Source: Xenorhabdus nematophila ATCC 19061
Lineage (GTDB): Bacteria > Pseudomonadota > Gammaproteobacteria > Enterobacterales > Enterobacteriaceae
NCBI RefSeq assembly: GCF_000252955.1
Contig: NC_014228.1
Coordinates: 3,938,701 to 4,002,700 of the forward strand
Direction: 5' to 3'
DNA: 64,000 nt
Below are positions 50,273 to 57,625 of the stretch, in pieces; positions within the stretch are counted from its first letter, which is position 1, and every line of letters starts with the position of its first letter. The notes below the pieces were generated by a model that had not been told where the DNA came from, searched no databases, and saw only the letters and a list, made by a program, of their open reading frames with translations. The position numbers were made by a program, and so were the translations under genes.

Positions 50273-51718
50273 TTAGTCTTCCTGCTCTGATAATTGAAAA
50301 AGAATTCTTCTCTTATCCTCATCTTTCATTCCAGACAGCATAGAAATAATTCGTTGATCTAATGCCTTTGTATTTTCTACCATGCCTGCATGTTCCAGTA
50401 TGGCTTGTTCTATTCTTTTAGCAGGTTCTTGCAATTCATCAGCACCAAAATGTAAATACCCCTGAGTAACATCAGCACTACGTAATGTTCTGTGATTCAT
50501 CAGGCGCTTCAAAATATAGTTACCGACTCCCACCAATTCAGCGATTGTACCGAACGTGCGGCGGGCATCGTGCCATTTGAAGGGTATCGGTTGGAGCATA
50601 TCCAAATTTGGTTCAGGAACGGTAGCCGCACTGATTCGCTCAATAATATGGCGACATTCTTTGATAACACCTCTCAGGCCAGGAAAAACGAAATCCTGTT
50701 CTCCTTGCTTCATCACTAAACGCCGACGAAACAAGTTCCTCAAGGTATCTGTAATGGGAAGTTCGAGCGGATCGCCATTTTTGGTTGTTTCTATCCAGAA
50801 ATAACGGCCTCCCATATTCACACGATCCCAAGTAAGGTTAAAAATCTCTGACTTACGTAATCCAGTAAACATCGCCATTTCAACCGCATCACATACAGCA
50901 ACTGCGACATCATCCCTTTCATTTTCGGCTTTCTCCCGAACAGCAGCTACCGCACCTAACCAGCGTACAAGTTCATGTGTTCGAATACGCTCCGTTTTTC
51001 TTACCGTGCCATGCCATTTACGCTTTGTGCTCAACACTGCGGTAGGTGGATCAGGAAGTAAAACCCTTTCTTCTTCATCTCGGTAATGGTCATGCGCAAA
51101 ACGATAAATAGCCCTTAATGACCTCGCCCATAAATCGGCCTGTGCGTTACTACCAGTTCCAACACCCGCACGTAACGTTACTTTATCAGCACCAAACCAG
51201 ACAGTACCCTCTGTGATTGCTTTATGCCTGAGTTCGACACGTTCCCTGCTTATGGATGCTAGCGGTTGTGGCATCCAATCACCGGAAAAATTCTTTAGTA
51301 TGGAACAGTACTGATTGGCAGTAGCGAGCTTTAATCTGTGCCCTCTGTTAGAGATATAGGTATCTAAAGCATCCGATAACGTCACGGTTGCTTTTTCATG
51401 GATACGCTTAGTTATGTTTGGGTTCTGGCCTGTGGTCGCTACCTCACCAAGAACCTCAAGCGCTTTTGCTCTTGCGTTATCAATGGAGAGATCAGGAAAT
51501 CGACCTAATGTCGCGCGGATAAACTTTCCGTTTCTCTTTCTGGAAATACAAAAGCTCTTAACTCCGCTCGTACCGATACGAATACGTAGTCCATTTACTA
51601 ATGTATCCCCATATTCAATTTGCCCACGCTCTGCGGGTGGTAAGCTCTCTAGTTTAGCTTTCGTAAATTTGAAAGTTTCCACATCTCCCCTCTCTATACT
51701 AAAAAGTGAGCATTTCAC
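50273..51718 (-). CDS. int: Tyrosine recombinase integrase of the element
   Basis: 481 residues from the ATG at 51718; a GTG at 51682 preceded by AGAGGGGA is an alternative start. The N-terminal arm-binding domain is of the DUF4102 type (FTKAKLESLPPAERGQIEYGD). The catalytic residues are in place: Arg in TGLRKSEIFNL, His-x-x-Arg in KWHDARRTFGT, His in LMNHRT and the nucleophile Tyr in QGYLHFG. It lies 180 bp from attR, with arm-type repeats between. It should integrate the element into the tRNA-Ile gene. Confidence 0.94.
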   Translation of the reverse strand: MKCSLFSIERGDVETFKFTKAKLESLPPAERGQIEYGDTLVNGLRIRIGTSGVKSFCISRKRNGKFIRATLGRFPDLSIDNARAKALEVLGEVATTGQNPNITKRIHEKATVTLSDALDTYISNRGHRLKLATANQYCSILKNFSGDWMPQPLASISRERVELRHKAITEGTVWFGADKVTLRAGVGTGSNAQADLWARSLRAIYRFAHDHYRDEEERVLLPDPPTAVLSTKRKWHGTVRKTERIRTHELVRWLGAVAAVREKAENERDDVAVAVCDAVEMAMFTGLRKSEIFNLTWDRVNMGGRYFWIETTKNGDPLELPITDTLRNLFRRRLVMKQGEQDFVFPGLRGVIKECRHIIERISAATVPEPNLDMLQPIPFKWHDARRTFGTIAELVGVGNYILKRLMNHRTLRSADVTQGYLHFGADELQEPAKRIEQAILEHAGMVENTKALDQRIISMLSGMKDEDKRRILFQLSEQED

Positions 51719-51743
51719 TTTTCTATTGTTACCAAGCGATTAG

Positions 51744-51790
51744 GGTATCCTGTGAGTCGTTTTCAGGCTCTAGGATACCTATAGGATACC
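51744..51790 (+). promoter_or_regulatory. Putative integrase arm-type sites near attR
   Basis: AGGATACC occurs at 51772-51779 and 51783-51790 (11-bp spacing), with an inverted copy GGTATCCT at 51744-51751. The pair matches that inside attL. These lie upstream of int and may also regulate it. Confidence 0.6.
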
Positions 51791-51898
51791 GTAGGCAAGT
51801 ATTCTAGGTTATTTCTGGTTATTTATACAGTAGTTGTAAATTTTATAATTTATTGAAAATTAACAATAAGTATAAATAGATAGGAAGTTATACTCAGT

Positions 51899-51943
51899 CT
51901 CATAATCGCTTGGTCGCTGGTTCAAGTCCAGCAGGGGCCACCA
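51899..51943 (+). repeat. attR, right copy of the 45-bp direct repeat
   Basis: Identical to the last 45 bases of the tRNA-Ile gene at 34035-34079. The preceding bases do not continue the tRNA, so this is a partial copy made by integration. Confidence 0.95.
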
Positions 51944-51990
51944 AATTTTTCAGTAAATTACATGCTATTTGCTTGAGCCATAATTGAGGC

Positions 51991-52290
51991 TTAGGACGTA
52001 GACGGAATGTGAGTGTCAAAAATCACATCTATGTGTCTTGCATGTTCGGTTAAATGATTTAGTACCAAGTGTACATATCTACAAACCATTTCGATTGACT
52101 CCCAGCCGCCCATTTCCTGTAGAATAGATAATAGAACGCCAGCCTGTACCAACCAGCTAGCCCATGTATGCCTTAAGTCATGGAATCTGAAATTTTCTAT
52201 CCCTGCCCTTTTCAATGCAGAATTCCATGCCTTATTATCATCGACTCGCATTTTACGGATCACTGGCGTCCGCGTTCCGTCGCTTCGATT
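51991..52290 (-). pseudogene. C-terminal fragment of a second tyrosine integrase
   Basis: About 100 codons resembling the catalytic C-terminus of a lambda-type integrase: FRFHDLRHTWASWLVQAG (His-x-x-Arg), LQEMGGWESIEMVCRYVHL (with the Trp/Tyr positions) and LTEHARHID. The upstream part, including the first catalytic Arg, is missing where an IS110 element begins. Its stop lies 48 bp from attR, the usual position for an integrase beside the same tRNA site, so it marks an older element inserted there. Confidence 0.8.
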
Positions 52291-53640
52291 GGCGGATAAT
52301 GAGATGGTTCCCACCACCCTGTGAGCGGTATGCTGGCAGGGTGTTTCTTTCAGGAGAAGGCCATCATGCAAAACGTTACGCTTATTGGTATTGATCTCGG
52401 CAAACATTCTTTCCACGTTCACTGTCAGGACAAATCAGGAAAGGCCCTGCTGCGTAAAAAATTTACCCTCGCCAGACTGATGGGGTTTTTAGCGGGATCA
52501 CCATCAGCGACTGTTGTAATGGAAGCCTGCGCCGGTGCTCACTTTATGGCTCGCCGGATTGCTGCTTTTGGTCACGAAGCGAAGCTGATTTCGCCACAAT
52601 TTGTCCGTCCTTTTGTGTAAAGAGCAACAAGAACGATTTTGTGGATGCGGAAGCCATATGCGAAGCTGCACCCCGTCCTTCCATGCGATTTGTGCAACCA
52701 CGAACAGAGGGCGCAACAAGCTATGCGCGCCCTGCATCGGGTCAGGGAATCACTGGTCAGAGACAGGGTTAAAACCACTAATCAGATGCAGGCTTTTTTA
52801 CTGGAATTTGGCATCAGTATGCCGATCGGAACCGCCGTGATAAAAAGACTTTCAACCGTCCTGGCAGAGAACGAACTTCCTCCCTATCTGGCACAGTTGC
52901 TGATGCGCTTACATGCCCATTATCTTTATCTTGTCGAACAGCTCACCGAGCTTGAGACTGCACTGGAGCAAGAGCTGAAACGTGATGAAACAGGACAGCG
53001 TCTTCAGACATACCGGGCGTGGGTCCGATAACTGCCAGCGTCTTATCATCGCAGCTGGGCGATGGTAAGCAGTATGGCTGTAGCCGGGATTTTGCTGCTT
53101 CAACCGATCTGGTACCACGTCAGTACAGCACGGGCGGCAAAAATACGCTTTTAGGGATAAGTAAACGCGGAGACAAAAATCTGCGACGGTTACTGGTCCA
53201 GTGCGCCAGGGTCTTTATCCAGAGAATCGATTATCAGTCAGGAAGGCTGGCTGAATGGGTAAAGGCTCAGCTTGAGCGAAAACACGCAAATGTTGTGGCC
53301 TGTGCGCTGGCCAACAAATTAGCCCGTATAGCCTGGGCAATCACAACACGGCAAACGGTGTTCGAAAGGTAACGACGACGCCAGTCTGACTGGCAGATTA
53401 ATCGTTAATTAAAGCAGTTCCCAATCTGGTTTTGCGAAGACTGATTATTGATGACATGAACGGCTTATCGACCTGATGGAATCCTGACATAAAAAATGGC
53501 TCTCTGAAGCCGTGCGGCTTTTTAGCCTTATCAGGTGCGGAACTCATCGAGGCGCGGGCATCCCTGCCCATAGTGACGCCGGATAGATTTCAGCAAGCCA
53601 ACATCAATCAAAAATCAGTGTTGCAAAAAAGGTAGGGATC
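52290..53640 (+). mobile_element. Degenerate IS110-family element
   Basis: The transposase remnant at 52366-53372 is flanked by non-coding ends typical of IS110 elements (no clear terminal repeats). The boundaries are estimates: the left is taken where integrase similarity stops, the right just before the HigA-like gene. A GCCAGTC/GACTGGC palindrome lies just after the transposase (53389-53403). Confidence 0.6.
52366..53372 (+). pseudogene. IS110-family transposase with three frameshifts
   Basis: MQNVTLIGIDLGKHSFHVHC begins the DEDD (RuvC-like) domain. The reading frame is broken near 52617 (stop after FVRPFV), near 52707 (inside PRTE/AQQAMRAL) and near 53012 (before IPGVG-equivalent residues). 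The rest is recognisable to ARIAWAITTRQTVFE, including the PRQYSTGGKNTLLGISKRGDKNLR block. It cannot make a full transposase. Confidence 0.85.
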
Positions 53641-53659
53641 ATAGATTTTTATCATATAA

Positions 53660-53941
53660 TTAACTATTGCGTCGATAGCTGAAATCGAGCTGGAAACCAC
53701 AGGCTTTTGCATAATTTACCAGTGTGCTTAAAGTTGGGTTACTTTTTCCTTTCTCCAGTCGGGAAATGTTACTTTCTTTAGTTCCCATTCGATCTGCAAC
53801 TTGCTGTTGAGTTAACTTCGCCTCAGTGCGCATACTCAGCAATGTGTTGATGAGTTCGAATTCATCATTCAATTCATCATAAGCCTGTTTCACGTCTGGG
53901 TTTTGTAATGCTTTAGCTTTAAGGGCTTGTAGTTGACTCAT
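53660..53941 (-). CDS. HigA-like antitoxin, XRE family
   Basis: 93 residues with an XRE helix-turn-helix (KLTQQQVADRMGTKESNISRLEKGKSNPTLSTLVNYAKAC) in the C-terminal half. It is the second gene of a HigBA-type pair and overlaps the toxin remnant by 4 bp. The frame is intact. Two palindromes upstream of the toxin probably serve as its operators. Confidence 0.87.
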   Translation of the reverse strand: MSQLQALKAKALQNPDVKQAYDELNDEFELINTLLSMRTEAKLTQQQVADRMGTKESNISRLEKGKSNPTLSTLVNYAKACGFQLDFSYRRNS

Positions 53942-54259
53942 TTTTTCACCTCTTTCATGCGGCTTTTGGCTAAGTCTAAATCTTTCTTAGGTGTTTTTTG
54001 GCTCTTCTTAACAAAAGCATGGAGAATGTAGATATTCGAGCCATCAAGGTAACAGAATAAGCCTCGACCAATTCCTTCCTGCGCTTTTGCTCGTAGCTCA
54101 AACAAACCATTACCCATAAGGTTCAGTCTGTGGAGATCCAAGGTTAGCACCATGCTGTTCCATTAATTCGAGCAGTTTTAGCATTCTTGCTTGAATCTTA
54201 GGGGGCATATCCAGAATGCAATCCATTACTCCGTGGTAAAAATCAATATTCCAGCTCAT
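53938..54259 (-). pseudogene. HigB-like toxin (Gp49/RelE superfamily) broken by a frameshift
   Basis: From the ATG at 54259 the frame reads MSWNIDFYHGVMDCILDMPP and runs to GANLGSPQTEPYG, then stops near 54113. The rest continues in another frame (MGNGLFELRAKAQEGIGRGLFCYLDGSNIYILHAFVKKSQ) to 53938. Together they form a normal HigB of about 105 residues, so a one-base indel near 54118-54121 separates the parts. The catalytic C-terminal region is not translated from the normal start. Confidence 0.85.
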
Positions 54260-54275
54260 GTCTGCTTTTTGTAAT

Positions 54276-54320
54276 TATCATCTATGATAGGTGTTCGATA
54301 TTACCTTATCATATATGATA
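54276..54320. promoter_or_regulatory. Twin palindromic operators of the higBA-like pair
   Basis: TATCATCTATGATA (54276-54289, near-perfect) and TATCATATATGATA (54307-54320, perfect palindrome), start to start 31 bp, lie just upstream of the toxin start. This is the expected position for autoregulation by the antitoxin. Confidence 0.75.
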
Positions 54321-54471
54321 GATTGCATTGAGTCAACTGAGTGGGACGCGATCCAAATTAAATACATGGGTAGTGAGTTGATGAGTGAATGGCGCTGTAT
54401 GTGTCTGGTTACGTTTGTGGAGTGGTAAAAATGATAAGCTTCAGTAGACTTGATCGTGAGCCATAATGTTA

Positions 54472-54502
54472 AAGGCCACTGGGCGGTTAACCCGATGGCC
54501 TT
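54472..54502 (-). terminator. Terminator hairpin after the DinQ-like gene
   Basis: On the minus strand AAGGCCA pairs with TGGCCTT, with an internal GGG/CCC pairing, followed by a short T-rich tail. It begins 19 bp after the small gene's stop. Confidence 0.55.
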
Positions 54503-54520
54503 ATCTACGTTTCCGTTATT

Positions 54521-54604
54521 TTACTTCAGAAATGTACGGATCAGTTCTAAAAATGCGACTAACGCCTTGAGAACGATAATTGCAGTATCAATAAATGCTC
54601 TCAC
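54521..54604 (-). CDS. DinQ-like 27-residue membrane toxin (type I)
   Basis: MRAFIDTAIIVLKALVAFLE plus LIRTFLK, starting at GTG 54604 with AGGAG 7 bases before it. The pattern closely follows E. coli DinQ (MIDKAIIVLGALIALLELIR...), a single hydrophobic helix that depolarises the inner membrane. The gene has a -10 TATAAT at 54841-54846 and -35 TTGAAT at 54863-54868, giving a leader of about 230 nt, as in dinQ, where the leader keeps the primary transcript untranslated. The leader contains a 23-nt segment complementary to the RNA encoded just upstream. Confidence 0.78.
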   Translation of the reverse strand: MRAFIDTAIIVLKALVAFLELIRTFLK

Positions 54605-54678
54605 CCGTTTACTCCTGTTAAGGAGCACGACTTACCAGCCATTGCCTTTACACTGCCTGTCCGGTTGGCTCTCGTCAG

Positions 54679-54701
54679 TGTTGGCTTAGAGATATCGCGC
54701 T
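54679..54701 (-). repeat. 23-bp inverted repeat, copy in the DinQ-like leader
   Basis: Perfect inverse of 54991-55013. In the DinQ-like mRNA this segment lies about 75 nt upstream of the start codon and can pair completely with the 5' end of the predicted antisense RNA. Confidence 0.9.
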
Positions 54702-54840
54702 CTGGTCAAGGCACTGAGCCAGCACCACCTGTACTCAGTCAGGGCTTTGTACGTCCCGCAGAATTTACGAAACGCTGAATTCCTTTTCTATATATCAAAC
54801 GTTCGCGCGACCAGTTCTCTTGTCTAGCCAACAACGATAG

Positions 54841-54868
54841 ATTATAAGTTGATTTTGAAATGATTCAA
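54841..54868 (-). promoter_or_regulatory. Promoter of the DinQ-like gene
   Basis: Minus strand -35 TTGAAT (54863-54868), 16-bp spacer, -10 TATAAT (54841-54846); predicted start near 54834. I saw no LexA box. Confidence 0.6.
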
Positions 54869-54888
54869 TCAATTAAACTGATTAGTAG

Positions 54889-55013
54889 ATGAAAACAAAA
54901 AAACCAACTGGTGAGGTTGGTTTTTTTGTTTTTACTTCTGATGAGTTTGTCTTTCGCTGTGCTATTTACGAGATTGGTAGCCTCGACGATAGCGCGATAT
55001 CTCTAAGCCAACA
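54889..55013 (-). ncRNA. Predicted antisense RNA (AgrB-like) to the DinQ-like mRNA
   Basis: Minus-strand promoter -35 TTGATA (55042-55047), 17-bp spacer, -10 TAGACT (55019-55024) predicts a 5' end at about 55012, exactly where the 23-bp inverted repeat (55013-54991) begins. A strong terminator (CCAAC/GTTGG extended by A7/T7, 54896-54928) ends it at about 125 nt. No open frame of note lies inside. In E. coli the AgrB RNA represses dinQ by such pairing. Confidence 0.7.
54896..54928. terminator. Bidirectional terminator of the predicted antisense RNA
   Basis: Stem CAAAAAAACCAAC / GTTGGTTTTTTTG with a 7-nt loop, T7 on both strands. Confidence 0.85.
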
Positions 55014-55089
55014 TAGTCAGTCTAATGCCTATAGCATAAAATATCAACCCATGGTATGGCGTAGAGAATCTCACACAAATGGACAGTAT

Positions 55090-55480
55090 TCACCCAATCA
55101 CAGGCGAATACTTCTGTTTCAGCCCATCGGATTTATAGGCCATGTTCCTAATGGCGCTGGCGTTCTCCGGGGTGCCTGTTATTGTGATATGGGCAGCGGT
55201 CAGTTCGGCCAGTTCCCTGACCACATCCAACGTGTCTAACATCAGAATCATGACGTTGAGTTGCTGGCTGCCCACCCAGACCACGGGGGCAACGATTTCT
55301 TGCTTAACACCCGCGATGCTCTGGCGAAGCAGGCCGATTTTTTCTATCAGCTTCTGGCCGACATCAATATTGGCCTCTTTCCCCACACTGGCAACCAGAT
55401 TTGAGGCAGTCGCCAGACTGTAATCACCGTCAGCGATGTGCTGAATAGCGCCCGCCAGTGGGGTAGTGTGCCCAAGACGG
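55090..55480 (-). pseudogene. Fragment of a phage baseplate/spike-associated protein
   Basis: About 130 codons ending QKYSPVIG at 55090, with TTPLAGAIQHIADGDYSLAT, VVWVGSQQLNVMILMLDTLD and LAELTAAHITITGTPENASA, a pattern common in proteins downstream of phage baseplate hubs. The N-terminal part is missing or frame-shifted near 55460-55480. It is part of the decayed tail operon. Confidence 0.6.
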
Positions 55481-55544
55481 TCGTTTTATCCGTGGCGCCT
55501 GTACGGTAGTTTCCCGTGCAACTACCGTGCGCGTTGCAGTGTCT

Positions 55545-55838
55545 GCCCTTGCGAAAATTGATGGCCTGTGCGGTCAAATTGGCGACCCGGTAGCGTTTCA
55601 ACTGACCATTTTCTTTGGTTTCTGCCAGTGCAAACAGGAGCGAGAAAGTTTTCTGTTCGGTAAAGGGAATAACGCCTGTGATGTGCAATTATTTCGGCTT
55701 GATGCCCTGTTCGGCCACCGCGGTACTGGAAGACTGCCTGCTCTGGTCTTGATCCTGAAACATGACCGAAGGGGTCACGGTCAGGCTTTTCAATGGTATG
55801 GCCTCACCATTGAGGGCGAGGGTGATAATCTGGCTCAT
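55545..55838 (-). pseudogene. Phage baseplate protein, frameshifted
   Basis: From the ATG at 55838 the frame reads MSQIITLALNGEAIPLKSLT to EQGIKPK and stops near 55693. It resumes in another frame as LHITGVIPFTEQKTFSLLFALAETKENGQ..NLTAQAINFRKG and then is lost. The two parts join into the start of a phage baseplate-type protein. Its end is deleted into the neighbouring fragment at about 55545. Confidence 0.65.
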
Positions 55839-55952
55839 GCGATAGCATCCTTTCTAAATTTTCCGTTTCATCATTTTCATTGGGTAAATAATGACGACGC
55901 AATGTCAAGGCCTGTTCAAATAAGCTATTTTCGATAGCCTTAACCCACGAAT

Positions 55953-56222
55953 TTAGTTTTTTATTTCAATTTCCAGTTTTGGTGCATATTCTGAATTGAT
56001 TTTTTCAACCAATTGCATTGCCGCACCGGGAATTTGCAATAATTTATCCAATGCAGATTTAGAGGCAGGCTGAATAATACAGCGTAAATAAGTGACTACC
56101 GGCACAATTTTATTATCCATTGTCATATCGTTAATCATACTATTATAGGCAATGATATTCGGTTCAAATTTAATTTCATTACCACCAATAACTAAAGTAA
56201 CAACTTTATTCTCTTTATTCAT
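55953..56222 (-). CDS. Putative phage tail assembly chaperone
   Basis: 89 residues, MNKENKVVTLVIGGNEIKFE..NSMINDMTMDNKIVPVVTYLRCI, resembling small tail-assembly chaperones that sit between tail-tube and tape-measure genes. The frame is intact, but its partner genes are broken or missing, so it is likely a relic. Confidence 0.65.
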   Translation of the reverse strand: MNKENKVVTLVIGGNEIKFEPNIIAYNSMINDMTMDNKIVPVVTYLRCIIQPASKSALDKLLQIPGAAMQLVEKINSEYAPKLEIEIKN

Positions 56223-56377
56223 GATTTAATGCCTTTATTTTTAGTCTATTTATTAGGTTGTTTTTGGTAAGCATCGTCCCTGATGCAATAAGTTGCCCAA
56301 GCACATTTATATAACTATATAAATGCAACAAATAACGACTTATATTCTTCCGTGCCCATCACTTTTATTTGATCGGT

Positions 56378-56757
56378 TTAACCAATCAGATTACGAGTTA
56401 GCTCTGCTTCCAAATAAGGAATGCCATTGATACGGACAAAATCAGGTGAAGTAACCACAAATTTAACTTTATGGGTCATCAGGATCAACATCCAGAATAT
56501 CGCTGAGGATCAGTTTGCAACCATAGGCCTCAACTTTCATTTCTTCGTGGCCTGCTTTAGCGGGCCACATCAGATCAACGGGCTGAATGCCCCGCCATGA
56601 ACCTGCCGCACGCGCTTTAGCTGTGACGATATCCAGATATTTGGTACTGAGTTCAATTTCATCCTCAGCCGCTACATCACCGGAGATATAGCCATCCGGC
56701 ACCCCCTGAGTCTGGGCAACAGCGGTGTTATCAGTGATGGACAGGTTGACCTTAACG
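56378..56757 (-). pseudogene. DUF2597 phage tail protein fragment
   Basis: KVNLSITDNTAVAQTQGVPDGYISGD through AGSWRGIQPVDLMWPAKAGHEEMKVEAYGCKLILSDILDVDP matches the DUF2597 tail protein. A frameshift near 56475-56480 separates the end (KFVVTSPDFVRINGIPYLEA..LIG, stop at 56378). The N-terminus is absent: at about 56757 it is joined directly to DUF2586 sequence by a deletion. Confidence 0.75.
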
Positions 56758-57085
56758 CAGTTTTTCCAATGCCTGCAATGTTGCCAAATCAATCGGCTTG
56801 CCTGTACCATCAAACGGAAAATCTGCTTTGCCCAAGTCTGTCAATGGCCTTGTCTGCACACGTGCCGGGCTGTCTGCCACAGTGACAGAACGATTACACA
56901 GACGACCCGCCAATACACCCGCTTCATGACCCCACAGCGAGGGCACTAATTGAACTGATGCAACTGCTTCACCTTTTTGCAATTCGGCCAGACGGGTAAC
57001 ATAATCTGCCCAGAGGTTTCTTTCGGCTGTGTTCCCTCAACGGATAAAATTGCCCACTGCCAACGTCCGAACTTAGCAATTTCGC
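56757..57085 (-). pseudogene. DUF2586 phage tail sheath-like fragment (right part)
   Basis: YGEIAKFGRWQWAILSVEGT (next to the IS end), then in a shifted frame LAELQKGEAVASVQLVPSLWGHEAGVLAGRLCNRSVTVADSPARVQT to LATLQALEKLR. The frame breaks near 57000. The gene is interrupted on its 5' side by the IS200/IS605 element and on its 3' side by a deletion into DUF2597. Confidence 0.7.
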
Positions 57086-57140
57086 CGTAAACCCTCGCCC
57101 GATGAGGGCGGGGATATAAGGCCTAAGACGCGATAGCGGC

Positions 57141-57569
57141 TTAATCTGGGGTCGCCTGACTCTCCACATAAGCCTTTAACGTTTCAATTGTTGCACCGCC
57201 AGCAGTGCAAGCGAAGTATGAACGTGACCACAAGGCGGAGCTTTGACTCTGTCTTGTAAGGTGTGTGTTTTGTAGTCGCAACATGCGAGATGAAACAGCT
57301 TTCAAATTATTAACTATTACGCTGATTGAAAGTTTGGGTGGATATGAGATCAGCAAATGAACATGATCTTGTTCGCCGTCCATTTCAATAAGCTGACACT
57401 CCAATTTTACGCAAGCAGATTCAAACGCCTCTTTCAACTGCTCAATCATTACACCCGTAAAAATCTTTCTTCGATATTTCGTTGTGAACACCAGATGTAC
57501 AACTAGTTTGCTCACACTATGCCTTTTTCTGAGGTAGTCTTGAAACAGTTCTTTATTGTGCGCGTTCAC
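57141..57569 (-). CDS. tnpA: IS200/IS605 transposase TnpA (Y1 HUH)
   Basis: 142 residues. It is a Y1 single-strand transposase that cuts and joins the element as ssDNA. The HUH metal site is in MDGEQDHVHLLISYPP, the N-terminal HLVFTTKYRRKIF block is typical, and the catalytic Tyr lies in LKAYVESQ. The frame is complete. It is divergent from tnpB. Confidence 0.93.
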   Translation of the reverse strand: MNAHNKELFQDYLRKRHSVSKLVVHLVFTTKYRRKIFTGVMIEQLKEAFESACVKLECQLIEMDGEQDHVHLLISYPPKLSISVIVNNLKAVSSRMLRLQNTHLTRQSQSSALWSRSYFACTAGGATIETLKAYVESQATPD

Positions 57570-57625
57570 TTTACAAACCCTGTTTAAGTCAATAATATAA
57601 AGCCATTATACAGGTGAGCACTGAA

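Larger units (their letters stand above)
34035..51943. mobile_element. Integrated satellite-like element (cf-PICI type candidate)
   Basis: 17.9 kb bounded by 45-bp direct repeats at the tRNA-Ile gene. From right to left, nearly all on the minus strand, it carries integrase, AlpA/Xis-like protein, small proteins, P4-type primase, an IS630 insertion, AT-rich cargo (hcp, a two-gene unit), capsid, protease, portal, head closure, head-tail connector, HNH, TerS, TerL, tail fibre and a Ner-like regulator with a P4/C4-type antisense RNA. There are no tail-tube, tape-measure, baseplate or lysis genes. This composition fits capsid-forming phage-inducible chromosomal islands. A tail-deleted prophage is the alternative. 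Confidence 0.8.

Noticed and set aside
34035..51943. CRISPR array or cas genes
   Set aside because: The only long direct repeat is the 45-bp att pair 17.9 kb apart; there are no regularly spaced repeats.
54827..54849. LexA control of the DinQ-like gene, as reported for E. coli dinQ
   Set aside because: No SOS-box consensus is visible at the predicted promoter.
55527..55937. 136-codon plus-strand frame in the tail remnant
   Set aside because: It is antisense to the frameshifted baseplate gene, whose reconstructed minus-strand reading is convincing.
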